Assembly: GCF_022682495.2 (NCBI RefSeq)
Contig: NC_071391.1
Location: 44,607,998 to 44,671,997 of the forward strand
From: Desmodus rotundus
Taxonomy: Eukaryota > Chordata > Mammalia > Chiroptera > Phyllostomidae
Direction: 5' to 3'
DNA length: 64,000 nt
This document shows, in pieces, positions 22,685 to 33,724 of this stretch. The notes beneath the pieces were generated by a model. That model was not told the origin of the DNA. It made no database searches and was given only the letters and a program-made list of their open reading frames with translations. Within the stretch, counting starts at the first letter, position 1. Every line of letters begins with the position of its first letter. The translations under genes were made by a program, and so were the position numbers.

Positions 22685-23844
22685 AAAAAAATAATGGTAG
22701 TTCCCATGTGTTCAATAACTTAAGATTTGTATAATATTTTCTAAAAATTTTGTCCTTTTATAAGGACTCAAGTATTAAAGAACTTAATGTGGCTTACTGA
22801 TACAGGAGAAGTGATAGAACTGAGTTTTTCTAATATACATTCCAGGAAAGATTTCTGGAAGTTTGTGGGAGGATATTACAGACATGACAATTAAGTGTCT
22901 TTTCACTTTACTGACATAGTGCTGCAGCATGGCTGCCATGTGAGAATTCTATTAACCTTAGTTATCCAATATTTTTCACTTAAAACTAGAAACATTTCTA
23001 TTTAAGATCTTGGAAGCATGTCTATCATTTAGACTTTTTAAAAATGGTGTTGATATCAAAATACATGATGCAATGAAATTGAACTTTCCTTATTCAGAGA
23101 AGTTAAGTGAGTAACTATGCTGAAACTATGATGCTGAGTCTCCTCTCCACTATATCCCTTTTTCCCCCTTCACAAATAAATTAAAGGACTTTTAAAATAG
23201 AAAGATTTATAATCTCTCTGTCTCAAATATTTCTCTTAACTTCTTTCTGTTAGGAACATAGGATCTTATTGCATATAAATTTTTCATTTTTTTTGTTCAT
23301 ATTTTTATCATTAAGATTTCTTCATGGCATTTTAAGTTGTTCAGAAAGCCTGAAGTAAAAGAGTTTAGAAATGACTTCAAAAGCAAAATTGAGAATACAT
23401 TTTTTAGAGGTTGGGGGAATAAAAAACAATAATAGAGATGAATATTTAGAAATATAAACAAACACACCTTAGTAATTGACTGTGGGCTGGTGAACAGAGA
23501 GTGGTTTCATAGTTGATGCTTAATTTTCAGGCTTGTGAAGTCAAGCTGATCTCTTGTCATTCAAGGAGATAATGACAAAGAATGAATATTGTTAGTGGAA
23601 TCCACTTTGAACACATTAAGTTTGAAGTAATTGTGGAATATTTATAAAAATCCATTAAAATTATTAAGTACTCTCAGATTGTCAGATACAGTATTAGACA
23701 CTACTAAGGTAAAGAAAAACAGTAGAGAGCAAAAAGAGTACTTTTCCTCAGTACAACAGGTGATACAAACAAAAATTATTAAGGATGCATCTACATTTAC
23801 AATTATGATAATTGCCTTTATTAAGGAATGACAAGTACAATGAC
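22685..23844. other. Intergenic DNA, nothing assigned
   Basis: AT-rich, with no gene and no young repeat that I can support. Confidence 0.4.
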
Positions 23845-24850
23845 AGCCTAAAGAGGGATTTTAATTGAGCGAAGAGAATGTAATAACTTTCCTGAGCAAG
23901 TGGTATGTAGTTGAGGCTTGAAGATTAAGGGTAAATAACCTGAGGAATATAAAAGAGAAGAAATGTTCAATAGACGGAAGAGGGAAAAGGAAAAGGTGAG
24001 AACACATTGGACCATATGAAAAACAGGTGAATAAGTGACTGTGAAAATTCAAGTGTAAATGTTTGAAAATCAGACAGAAACAGGGTTATGAAAGTGAGAT
24101 TTTAATTTAGTTTTAATTCTTAGCACAATATGCAACTACTAACGAATTGCAATTACAGGGGTGAAATGATTGAACATGTATGTAAGAACATTAGTCCCAC
24201 TTTTGAATAAATGACTGAGGCAAGAGTTGACAGCAGAAAACTAGATAAAAGAGATATAATAACAGGATATAGTAATGTTTGAGCAGGGAATTGCAAGACT
24301 TCACAATAATTGAAGGGTAAGAGAAAAGGAGGTACCAATCATGTTTAGATTTTTGGAATAAGGAACTACAGAGATGATGTCATATACTGATATGAGAAAT
24401 GTGTGGGTGAATAGGATCTGTTTTAGACATATTATTTTTTAAATTTTCTTTATTTGATACACTTAAGAGATTCCAGCCTGGGATTTGATATACATATCAG
24501 AGCTCTGATGAAAACAGTGTCTTGGATAATGAATTTGGAAGCGATATTCATAAACACAGTATTTGAGATCATGGGAGTGGATGATTTGACCAAGGAAATA
24601 GTACGAGTATACTGAAAAACTTGATCGTTATAATAGGGCACAGTTGAATCACTAAAAATAGTCTGAAAAGGAAGCAATATAAATGTCAAGAGAGCATGAT
24701 GTCAATGAATCCAAATGAAAAAGTGTTTTAAAGAGCCAGAATGAGTATGTCAAAATTGCAGGAGAGTGACTTAAATTGGTTACTGAAAAGCATCCATTAG
24801 GTTCAGAAAAACAATGAAAAACTTATGACCTATGTTGGCAGAGTGGTGGG
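23845..24850 (-). mobile_element. Ancient LINE-like repeat (L2-like, tentative)
   Basis: Phrases such as AGTTGAGGCTTGAAGATTAAGG, ACAGGGGTGAAATGATTGAACATG, GATTCCAGCCTGGGATTTGATATAC and GATCATGGGAGTGGATGATTTGACCAAGG follow, in order, a common ancient mammalian repeat consensus in L2-like reverse orientation. The same family recurs at 51940-52520. Divergence is high, and the exact Repbase name is not assigned. Confidence 0.45.
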
Positions 24851-24999
24851 AAAGGATTCAATGTTTAAAAACTTCATGTAGAAAATTTGAATGAGTAGGT
24901 AAAATTGATGTAGATAAATATTTTGAGATTTTGGCCATAGAAGGTAGAACATAAAGATTGAAGTAGCTGAAGAGTGATTTAGAATCCTTCCTTTCTTCC

Positions 25000-25470
25000 A
25001 AAGACCAAAATTAATTGTAGACTAATAAAGAATAAAAATGCATTTATTTGAGCAAAAAGAGCTGCAGCCCCCGGAGACACAGGTTCAGGTAGCAACCTGG
25101 ATTGTGTTTCCACAAAGACAAAGAGGAGGCTGCATTTTATAACAAAAGTTCTCACACAGGCTCCCAATTAGGACCACTTTGTAAATTAGTTACCCAAATT
25201 GTGCAGTTCTAATTGAACAGGGCAGGTTATTAGAAAAAGGAAAGCAGGGTTGCCCAGCGGTTATGTTATGTTGACTTCAGATGGTGTAAACAAGTGGACA
25301 TAGTATGGGAAGCCTGGAGTGCAGTCTGAGGTCTTTCCAGTATGAGGATGTGAGAAGCTCCTATCAACAAATGGCCACTAGGCTCTTATTATTAACAACA
25401 TCTGGGCCTTGGCTGACCATAAGGAGTCCATCTAAGCACATAAATTCCTTCTCGTGGTTCTTATCAAGTG
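25000..25470 (-). mobile_element. LTR-like repeat, minus strand (tentative)
   Basis: On the minus strand the sequence runs through CCAGGTTGCTACCTGAACCTGTGTCTCC, GGGGGCTGCAGCTC and TTTTTGCTCAAATAAATGCA, with an AATAAA signal shortly before a T-rich end. This resembles the R/U5 end of an ERVL-class LTR. Boundaries and family are uncertain. Confidence 0.4.
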
Positions 25471-25479
25471 AACCGTTTT

Positions 25480-26654
25480 CTGTGTCCATTCTTCCTTGTT
25501 TCCTTCCTTCCTTTTATCTCTCTTCCCATTATTTTCTCTTTCTGTCTGACTCTCTTCCTCCCACCTTCTCCATCTCTGTTTTTATTTGTATAGCAGGTAC
25601 TTGATTAAGTTTTATTTATATTTTCTTTTGTTGGTGTTTATTATTGCTGCATCAGTATGTTTACTTCCCAAAGATAAATATTCCTGCTAAATAACCATTC
25701 CCTAATAGTCACAGAACAAAAAATAAAAATCTTCCCTGAGAATTGTCGTCTTTCTCCCTATGCGCTTCTACCTGTACTCATATGCTGGACTAGGCTGGAC
25801 GATGTCAGAGGAGTCCGTGTTCAAATGTACCTAAAAACAATGAAATATGTATGGCGTGCTTCACTCTGGAGAGGTAATCGTCCAGATATCCAGAGTAGAC
25901 ATAACGTGCATGTTAGCCTGAATATTCCAAGACCCTCAAACAGAAAAGTCATTTTTAAAAGTACTAATTAATCCAATAAAAATATTAGTTAGTCTGTGTC
26001 TTCTCTAATTCATAGATATAGTAACAGTGTCATCTTGAACTTCTCCAGAGGAAACTTTTAAATTTTGTAACTAGTAGGCAATTGATACAATTTTGTAAAG
26101 TATATCAATTAATGAAGACTGTAAGTCAGGAAGTAATGTGAGGATGATTATTGTACTTTTCTAATCAAATGATACCTAAGGCATTTAAAAAATGCAGGTT
26201 TATTTGACTAAAATTTTTAAAGTGACCCATTGTTATTTTTGAAATTTCTTCCAAGATAGTATCTCCCTTGTCTTCTGCTTTCATTTACATTAACATATAA
26301 TCCTGCACTATTTTACTTTTGATGGCTTCTAAGTACTGCAGTTAATATCGATTATTTTCTTAATGCATGGACTAATGCCCATTCTAATTATTTATTTATT
26401 TAATAATGGATAAAACTGCCTAATATTTTTAGGAAATTTTCTTCTTTCGGCATTTCCTTCTTAAAGAAGTTTATATCCAATCAGTCATTGCAACAATTAC
26501 TATTCATTCTCTAAGTTTTCCTCCTTCCTTTCTTGAGTGCAATAGTCAGCATTTTCCATCTGTAGTAACACATATGTTCCTGCCTTATGTTATAATATAG
26601 ACTCAGAAAGAAGGAAACAAAAATTAAACTCTTCTCAAGGATTTTTTTAAAATA
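25480..26654. other. AT-rich intergenic DNA
   Basis: No supported gene. Short T-rich frames at 25305-25604 are of low complexity and overlap the LTR-like repeat. Confidence 0.4.
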
Positions 26655-26941
26655 TTCATGTTTTTAATTTTTTAAAATTTTTATTTTTTTTATTTTTATC
26701 CAGTTAAAATTGTCTGCATTTTCTCCCCATCCCTCCACCCCACCCCAGTCAGTCCCACCTCCCTCCCTCACCTCTACCCTCCCCCTTGATTTTGTCCTTG
26801 TGTCCTTTATAGTAGCTCCTAAAACCCCTCTCCCCACTATCCCCTCCCCACTCCCCTCTGGCTACTGTTACATTGTTCTTAATTTCAATGTCTCTGGTTA
26901 TATTTTGTTTGCTTTTTTCTCGTGTTGATTATGTTCCAGTA
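26655..26941 (-). mobile_element. L1 3' UTR fragment
   Basis: A T-rich start, then AAAATTGTCTGCATTTTCTCCCC, a long C-rich strand, CCTTTATAGTAGCTCC and CAATGTCTCTGGTTATATTTTGTTTGC up to GTTGATTATGTTCCAGT. This is the reverse complement of about 285 bp of the bat L1 3' UTR. Its truncated 5' end abuts one arm of the inverted repeat at 26941. Confidence 0.85.
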
Positions 26942-27177
26942 TATGTGAACTGATATAGTTAATAATAATGGTGACAGTGTTGATGATGATTATGATAATC
27001 AGAGTGACCATAGTGATTATGTTAAGTAGGCCAACAAAATCCTTGACAAGAACCTATGCACCCCAATGTTCTTGTCAAGGATTTTGTTGTCCTACTTAAC
27101 ATAATCACTATGGTCACTCTGATTATCATAATCATCAACACTGTCACCATTATTATTAACTCTATCAGTTCACATAT
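26941..27177. repeat. Near-perfect 110-bp inverted repeat with 14-bp loop
   Basis: Left arm 26941-27053 and right arm 27068-27177 are reverse complements across about 110 bases, with only two mismatches (near 26956 and 27031) and one 3-base gap in a GAT run. The spacer is CTATGCACCCCAAT. An RNA from either strand would fold into one long hairpin. No transposase gene or known terminal motif is present, so it is not an obvious MITE. The left arm begins exactly at the truncated end of the neighbouring L1, suggesting that it is an inverted copy of flanking DNA made during or next to that insertion. Confidence 0.95.
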
Positions 27178-27224
27178 TTGTATTTTCAGTCCATCTACAC
27201 AGTATTTAAATTTTTGAAGGATTA

Positions 27225-27810
27225 AGGTGGACTCAAAAAAACCCTGGAATTTATTTACAAAAAAATTGTGCATTTATTCTTACATGCTTAAACTTCAGTC
27301 ACCTTCAAAGTACTCTCCATTTGATGCAATACACCTACTGAGATGTTTTTCCCACTCCTCAAAACAGTTTTTGAACTCGTCAATTTTGATGCCTTTTAGT
27401 GCTTCTGTTGTTTTTTGTTTGACCTCTTCCACATCTGAAAACATTTCCCTTTGAGGACTTTTTCCATCTGGTGAAGAGAAAAAAAAAAACCCACAAAATA
27501 AAAAGAGTCTCTCAGGGCTAGATCTGGTGAATAAGGAGGGTGGGGTACACATGCCATTTTTGGTCCAAACTGCCAAACACTCAGCACAGTGGTGGGCAGG
27601 TGCACTCATAAACTAGTCATCATGAAATGGCCAATTACTCTGAAAGCATCTTCAAGAAAAACTGAAGCTGATTCCAGCCTCTAACAACAATGCCAGTTGG
27701 TACACTGATGCAGATGGTTTCCTAGAATGCTCACCTAGCTAGGGAAGGTTGTACTACAAGGGGCCCACCTCTAGAAGATAATTACATTTATTTGAGGTGC
27801 CCCCTCATAT
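27225..27810 (-). mobile_element. Decayed mariner element with transposase C-terminus
   Basis: Terminal inverted repeats pair (GGTGGACTCAAAAAAACCC at the left end; its approximate reverse complement, TTTATTTGAGGTGCCCCCTC, at the right). On the minus strand, two frames (27295-27609 and 27396-27605) carry pieces of mariner transposase. One is the C-terminal IASNGEYFEGD signature preceded by FEEWEKHLSRC; the other is PHPPYSPDLALRDSFYF, the region holding the last catalytic Asp. The coding sequence is frameshifted and lacks the N-terminal DNA-binding and first catalytic parts. It is a dead, internally deleted copy. Confidence 0.85.
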
Positions 27811-27914
27811 TGTAGTGTTCCTAAATTAATGTAATAGGGCAATATCAACCTCACTCAGCATTACTATACATAACTTTATGGCTTTCATTTTTTTCAGTCC
27901 TCACCTGCGGACAT

Positions 27915-27946
27915 TCTTATTGATTTTAGAGAGAGAGCAGGGGTGG

Positions 27947-27980
<34 letters not shown>

Positions 27981-28071
27981 TAATTCCTTGACCAGAAATT
28001 GAACCTCATGACCTTTTGGCTGATTTATGGGTCAACATTGCAACCAACTGAGCCACACCAGCCAGAGCTGG
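27915..28071 (-). mobile_element. SINE, minus strand, with (GA)n tract
   Basis: On the minus strand it starts CCAGCTCTGGCTGGTGTGGCTCAGTTGGTTGCAATG and includes a B-box-like region, then a long TC run and a tail. Matches the tRNA-derived bat SINE layout. The GA tract at about 27950-27977 is its internal simple repeat. Confidence 0.8.
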
Positions 28072-28192
28072 CCTTCTTTTCTTTTGTTTCCTTTATTTTG
28101 TTTTCTTTTCTTTTTATTCTCTTCTTTTCTTTTTTTCCTTTCTTTTTTTCTTCATTCTTTTCTTTCTTTCTCTGTTTTTTTTCTTTCTCATG
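28072..28192. repeat. 120-bp homopyrimidine tract
   Basis: The plus strand is almost only T and C, with repeated TTCTTTT units. Polypyrimidine tracts of this length can adopt triplex (H-DNA) structures, but nothing here shows a function. The short overlapping frames (poly F/S) are artefacts of composition. Confidence 0.85.
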
Positions 28193-28199
28193 AAGTCAA

Positions 28200-29070
28200 A
28201 CCACCCTCCTCTCAACCATAAAACACAGATACAGGAAAAAAAATAGGTTAATGTGTTTAAAGAAAACAAGTAAAACTCTTGCTCATATACTCTATAATTC
28301 ATAGTGTGATAAAAATGTCTGTATAGTTAATAATATACTATCCATAGAACCAAGACATTAATTGCATAAAATTCCTCATAAGTCATATATATTAAAATCC
28401 TAGTTTGGAGAGATAAATACTATGAATAATAGTACAAAAGTAAAATTAACTTATGCCTTATAAAGTGATAGAAGAAAATAGCCACATTATTTCTACATAT
28501 TCTGGGAAACTACTTATGATAACTTTGACTCAGCAGACATGATTCTCATGGGGAAACCAAAATAATTCAGATAGAGTCTGGTGAACAAATTCACACTAGC
28601 AGAAAAACAACTGCCTGCTTTTAGGCATAATTTCAGGAATGTTTCCTTTAAGTACAGATCTACTATCTATGGTGGAAAACCAGGTATCTCTTTTATCCTA
28701 TCTAAAGTTCCAAGAAGGGAGAGGGTATAAGGTAATTCTCCTTCTAGATTTTATTGTATTTTTGCTTCAAATCTGTTTGTATCATTAGACCAATGTCTGT
28801 GGAAGGCTGCTTTCTTTTGAGTTCTTTGGTTCAAGACACCTTTTCTAAAGATGTACATTTCTCTCCAATTCACCAGATTTCTAAAATGAGCAATGGAGAC
28901 GTTAAATGAAAGCAACAGATCATCAGTAAATGGGTATAGAATGCATGCAATCATTATAGAAAAAATTACTGGAATCTTATTTACAAAATTTACGAACCTT
29001 GCATTTTTCTTAATTGTTTCTGCAACCAGCAACATGATTAGGAAACTTATTGGTATTTGTTTGTTTGTTT
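28200..29070. other. Intergenic DNA, nothing assigned
   Basis: AT-rich unique-looking sequence. The 94-codon minus-strand frame at 28751-29035 has no recognisable domain. A GTTT microsatellite (29057-29074) borders the next SINE. Confidence 0.4.
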
Positions 29071-29075
29071 GTTTA

Positions 29076-29270
29076 TAAAGATTTGATTTATTTATTTATT
29101 TCTAGAGAGGGGGAAGGGACGAGAAAGAGAGGGAGAATAACATCAATGTGTGGTTGCCTTTTCTGTGCCCCCCTACTGGGGACCAAGTATGTGCCCTGAC
29201 TGGGAATCAAACCAGGAACGCTTTGGTTCACAGGCCTGCACCCAATCCACTAAGCTACACCAGCCAGGGC
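29076..29270 (-). mobile_element. VES-type SINE, minus strand
   Basis: The minus strand reads GCCCTGGCTGGTGTAGCTTAGTGGATT at the head (A box) and GGTTTGATTCCCAGTCAGGGC-like at the B box, with an AAATAAATAAATAAATC tail. A good VES match with moderate divergence. It directly abuts the inverted L1 at 29277. Confidence 0.85.
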
Positions 29271-29276
29271 TATTTA

Positions 29277-30530
29277 TTTTTTTAGTTTTTTTATTGTTGT
29301 TCAATTATAGTTGTCCCAATTTTCCCCCATTGCTTTACCTTGCCTCCCCCGACCCCTAGCTCCCTCAGTCAGTCCCCATCCTGTTGTCCATTACCATGGA
29401 TCCTTTATATATATTCCTTGACTAGACCTTTCCCCTTCTTTCCCCTGTTTTCCCTCTTCCCCCTCCCCTCTTGTCACTGTCAATTTTTTCCTTATTTCCA
29501 AGTCTCTGGTTCTATTTTGTTCACTTGCTTTGCTCGTTAGATTCTACTTATAGGTAAGATTATATGGTATTTGTCTTTTGCCTCCTAGCTTATTTCACTT
29601 AGCTTAATACTTTCCAGTTCCATCCATGCTGTCACGAAGGGTAGGAGCTCCTTTTTCTTTCTGCTGCATAGTATTCCATTATGTAAAGGTACCACATGGA
29701 TCAATGGAACAGAATAGAGTGCCCAGAAATAGACCCTTTCTATGATCAATTATATTTGACAAAGGGAGCAAGAGTATAAAATGGAGTAAAAATAGCCTCT
29801 CCAATAAATGATGCTGGGAGACCTGGACAGGTACATGCAAAAAAATGAAACTAGACCACCAACTTACACCAGAATAAACTCAAGATGTATAAAAAACTTA
29901 AATGTAAGTCATAACACCATAAAAGTCCTAGAGGAGAACGTAGGCAGGAAAATTTCAGATATCCCACATAGCAGTATCTTTGCCGATATATCTCCTAGGG
30001 CAAGGGATATAAAAGAAAGAATAAACAAATGAGACTACAGCAAATTAAAAAGCTTCTGCACAGCTAAAGAAAACATCAGCAAAATGAAAAGGGGACCAAC
30101 TGTATGGGAAAACATACTTGCCAATGATACCTCACACAGGGTTTGATCTTCAAAATATTTTAAGAACTCATACAACTCCACACCAGGAAGACAAACAATC
30201 CAATTTAAAAAATGGGCAAAACCTGAACAGACACTTCTCCAAGGACAGACAGAGGGCCCATAGGCATATGAAAGGATGTTCAATATCACTAGCCATCAGA
30301 GAGATGTGAATTAAAACCACAATGAGATACCACCACACACTAGTCAGAATGGCTATCATTAACCAATCAACAAACTGCTTGATGAGGATGTGGGGAAAAG
30401 GGAACCCTGGTGCACAGTAAGTAGGAGTGCAGACTGGTGCAGCCACTGTGGAAAACAGTATGGAATTTCCTCAGAAACTAAAAATGGAAGTGCCTTTAGA
30501 TCCAGGGATCCACTGCTGGGATTATATTCT
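29277..30530 (-). mobile_element. L1 with 5' inversion (twin priming)
   Basis: 29277-29696 is the L1 3' end on the minus strand (poly-T, TTGTTGTTCAATTATAG, C-rich UTR, up to GTATTCCATTATGTAAAGGTACCAC). At 29697 the orientation flips: 29697-30530 is upstream L1 ORF2 sequence on the plus strand (ATGGAACAGAATAGAG, AAATGATGCTGGGAGAC, CAATGAGATACCACCACACAC, AAACAGTATGGAATTTCCTC). The outer end of the flipped piece is the part normally adjacent to the other piece. That is the expected product of twin-primed reverse transcription. ORF2 is broken throughout. Confidence 0.88.
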
Positions 30531-30539
30531 ATTTGGTTT

Positions 30540-33454
30540 TTAAATATAGCAAAAAAATGTGGCACTCAGCTTTCTCAATATATATGACACATGTAGTTCA
30601 ACAGCTTTAATCACTAATTTAACCATTATATATTTTGACTACAAAGGGCAGTGTCTAAATAGGGCAGTTTTGTAGGCATATAATTATTTTTAAATATACA
30701 GATTTGTTACAGATAAATTTATAAATTTAACCCAATACTTAATAGATTCGCATGGCAAGAAACTTTAGAGGATCATTTATTAAATTCCACATTATTAAAG
30801 TATTTAAAATTTTTTTAAAACTTACTTCAGAGAATAGAAGCAATTTAGTCAATGTCATAGAGCTAGTGTCAGGTGTAGGAATAAAAGATGGATTTCTTGA
30901 ATACCAGTCTTGTTCTTGTTCTGCACCTTTAAGATTAAGTTGAGAGTAAATATATGTGTGAATATATATGTGTGTATGTGAATATATATATGTATATATA
31001 TACATCAGAGCCAGCATTTTATTCTAACATAGATAATAAATAATTGTACAAATAAAGAGTGCATTCTTAATAGTATGTGTAGTCAGAGAGCCCCAATATT
31101 CATGGAAATGAGTAATTTGTTAAAAAATCTGTAATGCAAAATAATAAGGCTTTCAGTATAGTTCATGCCATAACCTGACTCCATGTATTCTGCAACTTAA
31201 CTTCTGATAAGTATCTTCTACAAAGACCTCTTTCATGATTTGACTACCCATCCTTGAAATTATATTTAATTTTCTCAGCTTTCCCTTATAAGAGTTTTAT
31301 CTTGTTTAGTTTTACTTTACAAATATGTTATTTTATTTTACCCAACTTCTTGGATACTTCCAACTTCTTGGAAGTTGGGTATATGACCCAACTTCTTTGA
31401 ATCCATTGACAAGTACACATGTACAGCTTAGAAAGTAAGCAATAAATTACAGAAAAGACTGAAATCAGAGATTAACTGGTATATTGGCATGCCAAGTAGT
31501 ATTCTTCGTCTCATCATTTTATTTGCTAATTAACATTTTGCTGATTTGTGAATTTTCATAACTAAACTTAAATAAAAGTAGGATATTATCTCTTAGTAGC
31601 TGTTACAAAATGTGTTGCTAAGAATATTTGGTAGAGGAAAGATATATTTTATTTGGACAAGACCCACTTTAAATAGTTTTTGCCTCTAAGATGCCATTAA
31701 AATAACATAATAGAGAAACATCAGTACTTTAGGTAAGTTCTATTTGCATCAGTTTCTTTGCCAAGAATGGGATATACTTCATGAGCCTCTCAAAGGGTAT
31801 GTAGGGCCTTACATATTCCTTGCTCCCACATTTTGCTGATTGACTATGGCTTTCTTATACTTACTGTAGGAAAAACAACAACAACCAAAAACCCACCCCA
31901 AACTTCCACAACACTAGGCTCACAAAGCATAGTTTTCTATACATGCATGAGAAATTCATAATTTTTCTAAAAGGCTGAATGATAAAGTAGGAGATTTTAA
32001 ATTTAACCCATTATCTCACCTGTGTTTCTAAACAATGTATTGCTAGCCTACCTTACCTTGAGTCCAGATTCTCTGAAAAACAGATATTTTCTGAAATTGT
32101 TATTTTTTGTTTTTCAGTTAACTTTCTCATATTTAATATCATTCCAAAACTCTTTATTTTTGGAACTCAATGCCCTTATCTGGAAAAAATAATTATTTTC
32201 TCACTGCAGAGTATCTATTTGTTTAATACAAGGAACACGTCTGCTCTCTTCATTGATGTATTTATACTAGCAAGAACCAAGCAATGCATGTAACTTACAA
32301 AATATGCATTGAAAAAATAAAGATGTAAATGAATGGTCACAAATTATTTGAAACATAAACCACAAAGTGGACAAAAAACTATACCAAGAAAAATTACAAA
32401 AATCATATAGACATTAAAGAAAACCAATTGAGAAGATGATTTTGTTTTGGAGCAACTTGGATGTTTATGATTAAATACCATCTTTTGAGATCCACTACAA
32501 AGATGAGGCTAAAACCTGTATTTTGGCATGTAAGAAAATTCTAAAAGAATACCATATTCAAAAACCTTATCTTGAATGTTCATCAGTGGAATAGGAAGCA
32601 CAGTTTTACATTATTCAGTGTTTTCTGACTTATATTAAATTTCCCAACACTGGTGATGGAGGTCATGGGTGTCAACAGAGGAATTTTATGATGAATACAG
32701 ATTGGTAAATTAAAATAGGTGATTTACTAGATCACTCTGAACTAAGAGGACATCAAATTTCATAGTCCAAGAATACAAATATAATTAATTTTGAAAATAA
32801 AATTATATATGAAGACAGCTAGCATTGATTTATGTCTCCAAATACTGGATAGCATCATAATTATTTCTCTCCATTAGAGGAATCTTTTTAACTTTAATGA
32901 TATTATCTAATTTTGGCAATAAACTTGCTTCACTTTTCTGGCTATTCAACATTTAATGAGTCAATTTTTGTTTTTCCCTCAGGTAATTATATATCTGCAA
33001 ACTTCTGTTAATTAATAATAGATTTATATTTTTTCCTTAATCTTATCATGTAAAATCTCCACCAAGAAGCAGGGCTTATAACCATAGTTTATATACTCTT
33101 CTCCCAATCAAGGTGGTATATCCATACACATGAAATGTAATTATAAAAGTTCAATCTAGTCAGCTAATCCAAATACTGACTGTGGGTCTCAGATGCTAAA
33201 GCAATTACTCAGCATGTAAAATACCCAAAAGACTTCTCAGCCCAGAGGTATTCCTTGAGTTGTTTTTATAAATATTGATGTACAATACAGATGACTATAT
33301 ATATATATACTCTGAATTATTATAAGCTAGACATGATTATGTAGCTCATAAGACCCAAGACTCTTAAGACCTAAGCATATCACTAGGAGGAAGCTCAAGA
33401 TCTACTTTTTTATGTTCCCAAACATTTAGAAAAATCATGCATCTAAAAGGTAAA
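30540..33454. other. AT-rich intergenic DNA between OR51 and OR52 groups
   Basis: No gene. Includes an AT/GT microsatellite at 30948-31004, three CCAACTTCTT repeats with a GAAGTTGGG partner at 31341-31393, and a possible MIR remnant near 30820-30925. Otherwise unassigned. Confidence 0.45.
30948..31004. repeat. AT/GT-rich microsatellite
   Basis: Interrupted ATATAT and GTGTGT units over 57 bases. Only its repeat nature is supported. Confidence 0.85.
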
Positions 33455-33720
33455 TTAGAATAGTTTAGTGGTTAAAACTGTGGGTTCTGCAATTAGGATC
33501 TCTGGATGTAAAAACAGGCTTTATGTACTTACTAGTGATGTGACCTAGGGAAAGTGCTTCAATGCCTGAGATCCCTTCTATGTAAAATTGGGACACTAAC
33601 AATAGCTACTTGATATAGTAGTGGGGACCCTTAGACTGGATAATCCATGTAAAGTGGTTAGAATAGGTTTTAGGAAAATGTTTAGCACTTGTAAATCTTG
33701 AGAAATATTTTTAATTGTTA
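33455..33720 (+). mobile_element. MIR SINE, plus strand
   Basis: TAGTTTAGTGGTTAAAACTGTGGGTTCTGC, GTGATGTGACCTAGGGAAAGTGCTTCAATG, TAAAATTGGGACACTAACAATAG and ATCCATGTAAAGTGGTTAGAATAGG follow the MIR consensus in order over nearly its full length. Confidence 0.75.
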
Positions 33721-33724
33721 TTTT

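Noticed and set aside
28114..28302. Lys/Arg-rich minus-strand frame
   Set aside because: Generated by the homopyrimidine tract; low complexity.
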